Source: Warburgia ugandensis (lineage: Eukaryota > Streptophyta > Magnoliopsida > Canellales > Canellaceae). From it: 64,000 bases of DNA. This document shows, one piece after another, positions 59,906-64,000 of this stretch. The translations under genes were made by a program, and so were the position numbers. Below the pieces are notes generated by a model. It was not told where the DNA came from. It ran no database searches and was given only the letters and a program-made list of their open reading frames with translations. The stretch's first letter is position 1; the number at the start of each line of letters is the position of its first letter. The stretch is taken from assembly GCA_035236585.1 (NCBI GenBank), contig CP141128.1:28301618-28365617 (forward strand), in the 5' to 3' direction.

Positions 59906-60933
59906 TGTTGATTTTTAACTACAAGTGCATGAGCTATTGCAGTATAGCTATGCAAATATGGGTCGATCCCACAGGGACTTGCTTTAAAAGATGGAGTTTT
60001 AAATAAAATTCAATTATCTAAAATTAAAAAGAAATAACATAATTAAAATAACAGCAAAGTAAATATTCAACTATATTCAAATGATGCAATTTACATAAAT
60101 TTCAAGTTCAAACAACATAAAATAAAATAAATTAAACATCCCTGAATTACACTATCCGTGGAGAGCACTGTACTTGAATAAGCATTGTTAGAATAATATA
60201 AAACATGGATAAAGTAAAACAAGGATATAGGAAAAGACAAAATAGGGATGTGAGTGGAATTTCAATTTTTTCCCTAAGGGGGCAGTGTTGGAATTTTTTT
60301 GATTGCCTGGTTTTAAAAGAAAACCAGGGAAGAAACCCAATGAGGAGAAAACCAGAGAAGGAGATGGGGAAGAAGGAAGAAGGAAGAAGGGAGGAGAAGG
60401 GGAGAAGAAGGAGGGAGGAAGACAAAAATTCCAGGAATGGAAACCCAACTTGGGTTTACTTCCTTGGTGACGTTTGGTGACTCAGAGAAGCCGAAGAAGG
60501 GTGGTTGCGGTTTCCTCCTTGGTCAAGCCTGATCAAGAAGGATAGAATCCAAGGGTGAAGGGTGAAGAGTCTTTTTTACTTTGGAAACTTTTCCACCTTA
60601 ATAGCTTTCCTCTAAAACATAGTTTCCTTCAATAATTCCTTCCATCTGCACCGTTAATCTTTGATGTGTAATCTCCCCTAAAGATTTTTTATCTAAGCCA
60701 TCTAGGTCACTTTTGGTTGACCTGCAAAATAAAAGATCAAATGAGAATCATCTGAACAGTACATTAGTCATATAATGAGCTTTAATGATCATTTGAGCAT
60801 TGACTTTTACAAATTAAAGTTTAGATGCAATTGGAGCTAAATTCAAAATCAAGCTAAATTTTACAAATACGCATGGTTAGGTCTAATTGAACACTAAATT
60901 AGGGGTATTTTGACCACAATTGAACACTTAACA
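59906..60933 (-). repeat. 5' LTR of element E
   Basis: Pairs with 51360-52387; same length by my count. Followed by the second 'gcaat'. Confidence 0.94.
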
Positions 60934-60938
60934 GCAAT

Positions 60939-63900
60939 CAACAGGAAATCACAATACAAGGGACTATTGGGCTATCTTATCATGAAAGGATATTTATTTC
61001 AAATTGGGCTTCAAATCTACATTCTTCTCCAATCAGGTAGGTGGGAACACTTCTTATACTTATTTCATGTAATTTAATTTATTTTTTATTTTTTAAAATT
61101 AGTTTTGGGTTAAAATTTATAAAAATAAAGTAAGGACCAGAACCCTTCAATTCTAGGTGCTGGAGGGCTTAGATAGAAAATCTGAGTTGTCCAATTGATT
61201 CAGAAGGGTCTAATACCCCTAGGGTAGAAATTTCAAGAATTTTTATTAAGTTTTGAGCCCTAAATTGAAGAGGATTGATTGGACGGTCCAAAATGGACTA
61301 TCCGATCTCCTAAATCGAATCTACTCTTGGGAAGCACAGCAAAATGCCTCACAGAAATGCACCCTACAGGAGTGTTTCTGCGCCCCCGCACCCCTTGCAA
61401 TGTCGTTTTGATAGAACGACCGCATGACAATGCTAGTCCTGGGGGAACACGTCACGCATGGGTCTTGGTGACGGGCGCATGGTGACCGTTCTGCCCGAAT
61501 GATCTAAGCCATTTGTTCTGCTGGGCCGAGATCAAATCTAGACCATAGGAATGATTGTGAACTTCACAGTTCAATTGTGGAGTTATTTGAACTCTAAATT
61601 GGCATAAGAAAGAAGCTATAGAAATCTTATAACATCTATTTTCTTCTGAAAGCATAATATTGATAAAAACCTTCTAGAAACTTTCTGTTTTCAAGAATTA
61701 AGTTTCTAATTTTCATGATCTTTAAGATCTGAGATTATCAGATCTTGGGGATCTAATTTACTGATGATATAATGTTGAAATCAAGTGATATCCATGATTT
61801 ATTTCGATAGATGTAAGATAAATTGAGGAATCTAGCCTTTATGGTAGAAAACCTCTAAAAATACAAAGGGACCCACTTGATCAAGAAGATCAAGTATGAT
61901 CAGACCCTTGGGATGGATTGAATGAATGATATTATGATGGAATCCATTGAAATCATGGATTAAATATGAGCAAAAACAAAGGAATATGATCTTGGACCTT
62001 AATGGAGTAAAAGTCCTAAAATTAATTAAAACCTTAATTTAAAAGGAAAAGATCTAAGATCTAATAGTTCAATAATAAGTAAAGGTTTCTAATAATCTTA
62101 ATCTAATTAGTTTCATTATCTTTTATTTGATAATAGTATTGTAAATGTGAATTATGTTATAAAGCATGATAGTTCTTCAATTTTAGCATGCTATATTCTA
62201 TGTGTTATTAGATTGTTATATTAGGTTGATAGATTTAATTATCTTTGGGCAATGTTAGTTTAAATTTGAAGCTTAATCATGATTCCATTAGATTAGTAGT
62301 AAAATTTCATGTATTTTATAACTTAGGATCCATGCTAGTATAGTAGAGTATGAATGCCCTTAGAATGATATAGATGTACAATTCTCTTACAATTTTAAGT
62401 GTATGATTATTTGAATTGTCAAAGTATAGTATAAGTATTTTAATTGTCTTTGAGTTAGTAGATATAATTGTTTAATTAGTGGTTATGTCTCAATATTCAT
62501 AAATCACCAAAAATGAAATCTAATGAAATAGAGATTCACGGACAATTAAGACGAGTGAATGACTTGAACTTAATATTAGTAAGGGCTATAGTTAGTAGGA
62601 TAATATAAGGATTATCAAATCCTTGGCCCAAACTAGGAGAATAATAAACCTCATGAACGACATTTTAAATGTTCATGGACTTAATTAAAATTAATTAGAA
62701 AGAGTACTAAGGGTTAACAAGCTCATAAGAACCTTATGAAAGGTTGAGCTAAGGTCACTCTAGTGAATGTTGAACATAGTGATTAAGGGGGTTTTCTAAT
62801 AGAGCCTTGCTCTTCCCCTACCTTCTATTGATGTTTGTGAGGTCTAAATGTCTCCTTACATGAGGATTATAGTAACCACTTTGTGTTCACCCATTCAACT
62901 AGTAAGCCTTAGCCAATTGAAAATAAGAGGAGCTGTCTAGACTTAGGCTAAAATAAGTTATCTTCAACCAGTAAAATATTAACTGGTTGAATAATAATAA
63001 TAAGAGCATAAATGGTTAGTAAATTATCTAATCTTAATAAAAATTGTAAGTAAGATAAGGATGATCAAACATGATCCATGAGATCTTGAATGATCAAGAA
63101 CAATAAAAAGAAATCAACACTTCTTGACGATGATATATATGTATATAGATATTGCTTGCAACTTAGATCAAATAGAATAGAAGATTTGAACACTTGATCA
63201 ATTATGATTTAAGGAAGAGAACCAAGATCATCCTCCTTAGGGATGATCAAACAACTAAACTTAGATCAAAGAAGAACTACATGATAGAAGATCTAAGCCC
63301 TTGATCTTTATCAACAAGTATAAATTGTTGATCAAAGGGTCTATGAAAAATCAAGATCAAAGAAAGGAATACACAAAGACTTATAATAGAAAATACTTAG
63401 ATCTGAAAGATTAGAAGATCATTCTAACCATCAGATCTATTGATCAATAGGATAGACACTATTTGAGGAAGATAGGTCATGATAGGACAAAAGAACTAGA
63501 TCCTTTATATCAATGGACAAGATTAGACAAAGAATATAGATAGGATTATTTAGATTGTATAAATATTGACAGAATGTATGGATTTATAGATTTCATATGT
63601 CAATTAGGATCATGGAAGATTTGAAGAAATGAATCACTACTTGAAGGTAGGAGGATTTTATGAAGGCATATAGATGAGAAGTACATGTTGTATATATGAT
63701 CTTATGTCTGAAAATGTTGACAAGTATAATGCAAATACTTGTATTAAACCCATTGAAAACCCTTATGATCCAACCAAAACACATATGAAATGGTTAATTT
63801 AGAAATGAGAAAAACCCTAAGTGAATAAGGAACTAGAAGGTATTCCAGCCTTAGATAAATAGACAGATTGTCTGATAAGTATGAAATCAATACATGGGAA

Positions 63901-64000
63901 TCATTCATATAGAATGGTGATCCCTAAACTTGTATGAACATGGGTATCATTCATTGTAAATGATGATACCTAAGTTTGAAGTAAAATCCTATCCTTAGTA
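60939..64000 (+). repeat. 3' LTR of A no. 2, second part (cut by window end)
   Basis: Resumes exactly where 51359 left off: 'gcaatcaacaggaaatca' aligns with 44280-44300 of the 5' LTR. Includes the CpG-richer patch (61315-61500) and the Athila-shared module (62675-63055). The stem-loop region lies beyond 64000. Confidence 0.92.

Larger units (their letters stand above)
51360..60933 (-). mobile_element. Athila-like gag-only element E with a nested solo LTR
   Basis: LTRs at 51360-52387 and 59906-60933 (1028 bp each; TGTTGAT...TTAACA on the plus strand), duplication 'gcaat' at 51355-51359 and 60934-60938. On the minus strand: 5' LTR, tRNA-Asp-type PBS, leader, gag, long 3' noncoding region, polypurine tract AGTTGGGGGATA (52399-52388), 3' LTR. 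No protease, RT or integrase is present, so it needed proteins from another element. Inserted in the 3' LTR of A no. 2. Confidence 0.94.
43460..64000 (+). mobile_element. Giant-LTR element A no. 2, gag only, runs off the window
   Basis: 5' LTR 43460-47931 (4472 bp), PBS at 47934, interior of only about 2.6 kb with a gag pseudogene, polypurine tract at 50505-50517, 3' LTR from 50520. The 3' LTR is interrupted by element E (51360-60938) and resumes at 60939 to the window end; about 670 bp should remain outside. RT, RNase H and integrase are absent. The left flank is 'ttctg', so the right duplication should be 'ttctg' beyond the window. Confidence 0.9.

Noticed and set aside
60205..60480. Open frame in the 5' LTR of E, with counterpart at 51807-52013
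   Set aside because: Comes from a GA-rich block in the LTR; the two LTR copies differ in frame and length, which argues against coding.
1..64000. Host genes with introns, rRNA or tRNA genes
   Set aside because: All longer conserved frames are gag or pol, and the tRNA-like pieces are primer-binding sites or a SINE head. I cannot exclude a very small exon by eye.

Overview
This window looks like AT-rich intergenic DNA from a large-genome flowering plant. I see no intact host gene, rRNA or tRNA gene, CRISPR array or bacterial-type operon. Nearly all of it is explained by nested LTR retrotransposons of the Ty3/gypsy superfamily. There are two lineage types. One is Athila-like: it carries the Athila gag, protease and RT signatures and a primer-binding site (PBS) matching the 3' end of tRNA-Asp. 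The other is Tekay/Del-like chromovirus: its PBS is TGGTATCAGAGCC or TGGTATCAAAGCC (initiator tRNA-Met), it has FVDD reverse transcriptase and a chromodomain-like C-terminus, and its LTR ends read GGGTCGTCACA. The species cannot be named from this sequence.

Layout, using local family names. (1) 1-533: leader remnant of an Athila-like element. (2) 534-12320, plus strand: full-length but heavily mutated Athila-like element D (LTR, tRNA-Asp PBS, gag, protease, RT, RNase H, integrase, long 3' noncoding region, LTR), with a 45-bp SINE-head insertion. (3) 12321-13044: unassigned. (4) 13045-30199, plus: family A element no. 1 with giant LTRs of about 4.4 kb. Its 5' LTR is truncated and holds a solo LTR of family C (14236-16961, target-site duplication (TSD) atagt). 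Its interior holds an inverted solo LTR of family A (19271-24012, TSD acatg). (5) 30200-42333, minus: a family C LTR split by full-length chromovirus B (33016-41152, minus, TSD catag). (6) 42334-43459, plus: Athila-like RT/RNase H/integrase remnant. (7) 43460 to past the window end, plus: family A element no. 2, gag only. Its 3' LTR is split by Athila-like gag-only element E (51360-60933, minus, TSD gcaat), which itself carries a solo B-type LTR (56541-59200).

No element appears able to encode a full set of replication proteins. D is riddled with stops. B has lost RNase H and most of integrase, and its protease active-site Asp. A no. 2 and E keep only gag. A no. 1 keeps at most faint pol traces. 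The nesting gives relative insertion ages, and at least three solo LTRs show that LTR-LTR recombination has been removing DNA.

The most interesting signals are non-coding. One is a near-perfect stem-loop kept in all four complete copies of its site in family A LTRs and, shorter, in family C. Another is a 350-400-bp module shared by the Athila-like leaders and the family A LTRs. The third is a set of CpG-rich LTR cores with palindromes decaying at CpG sites. I found no convincing new gene system, only degraded, interacting retroelement families.
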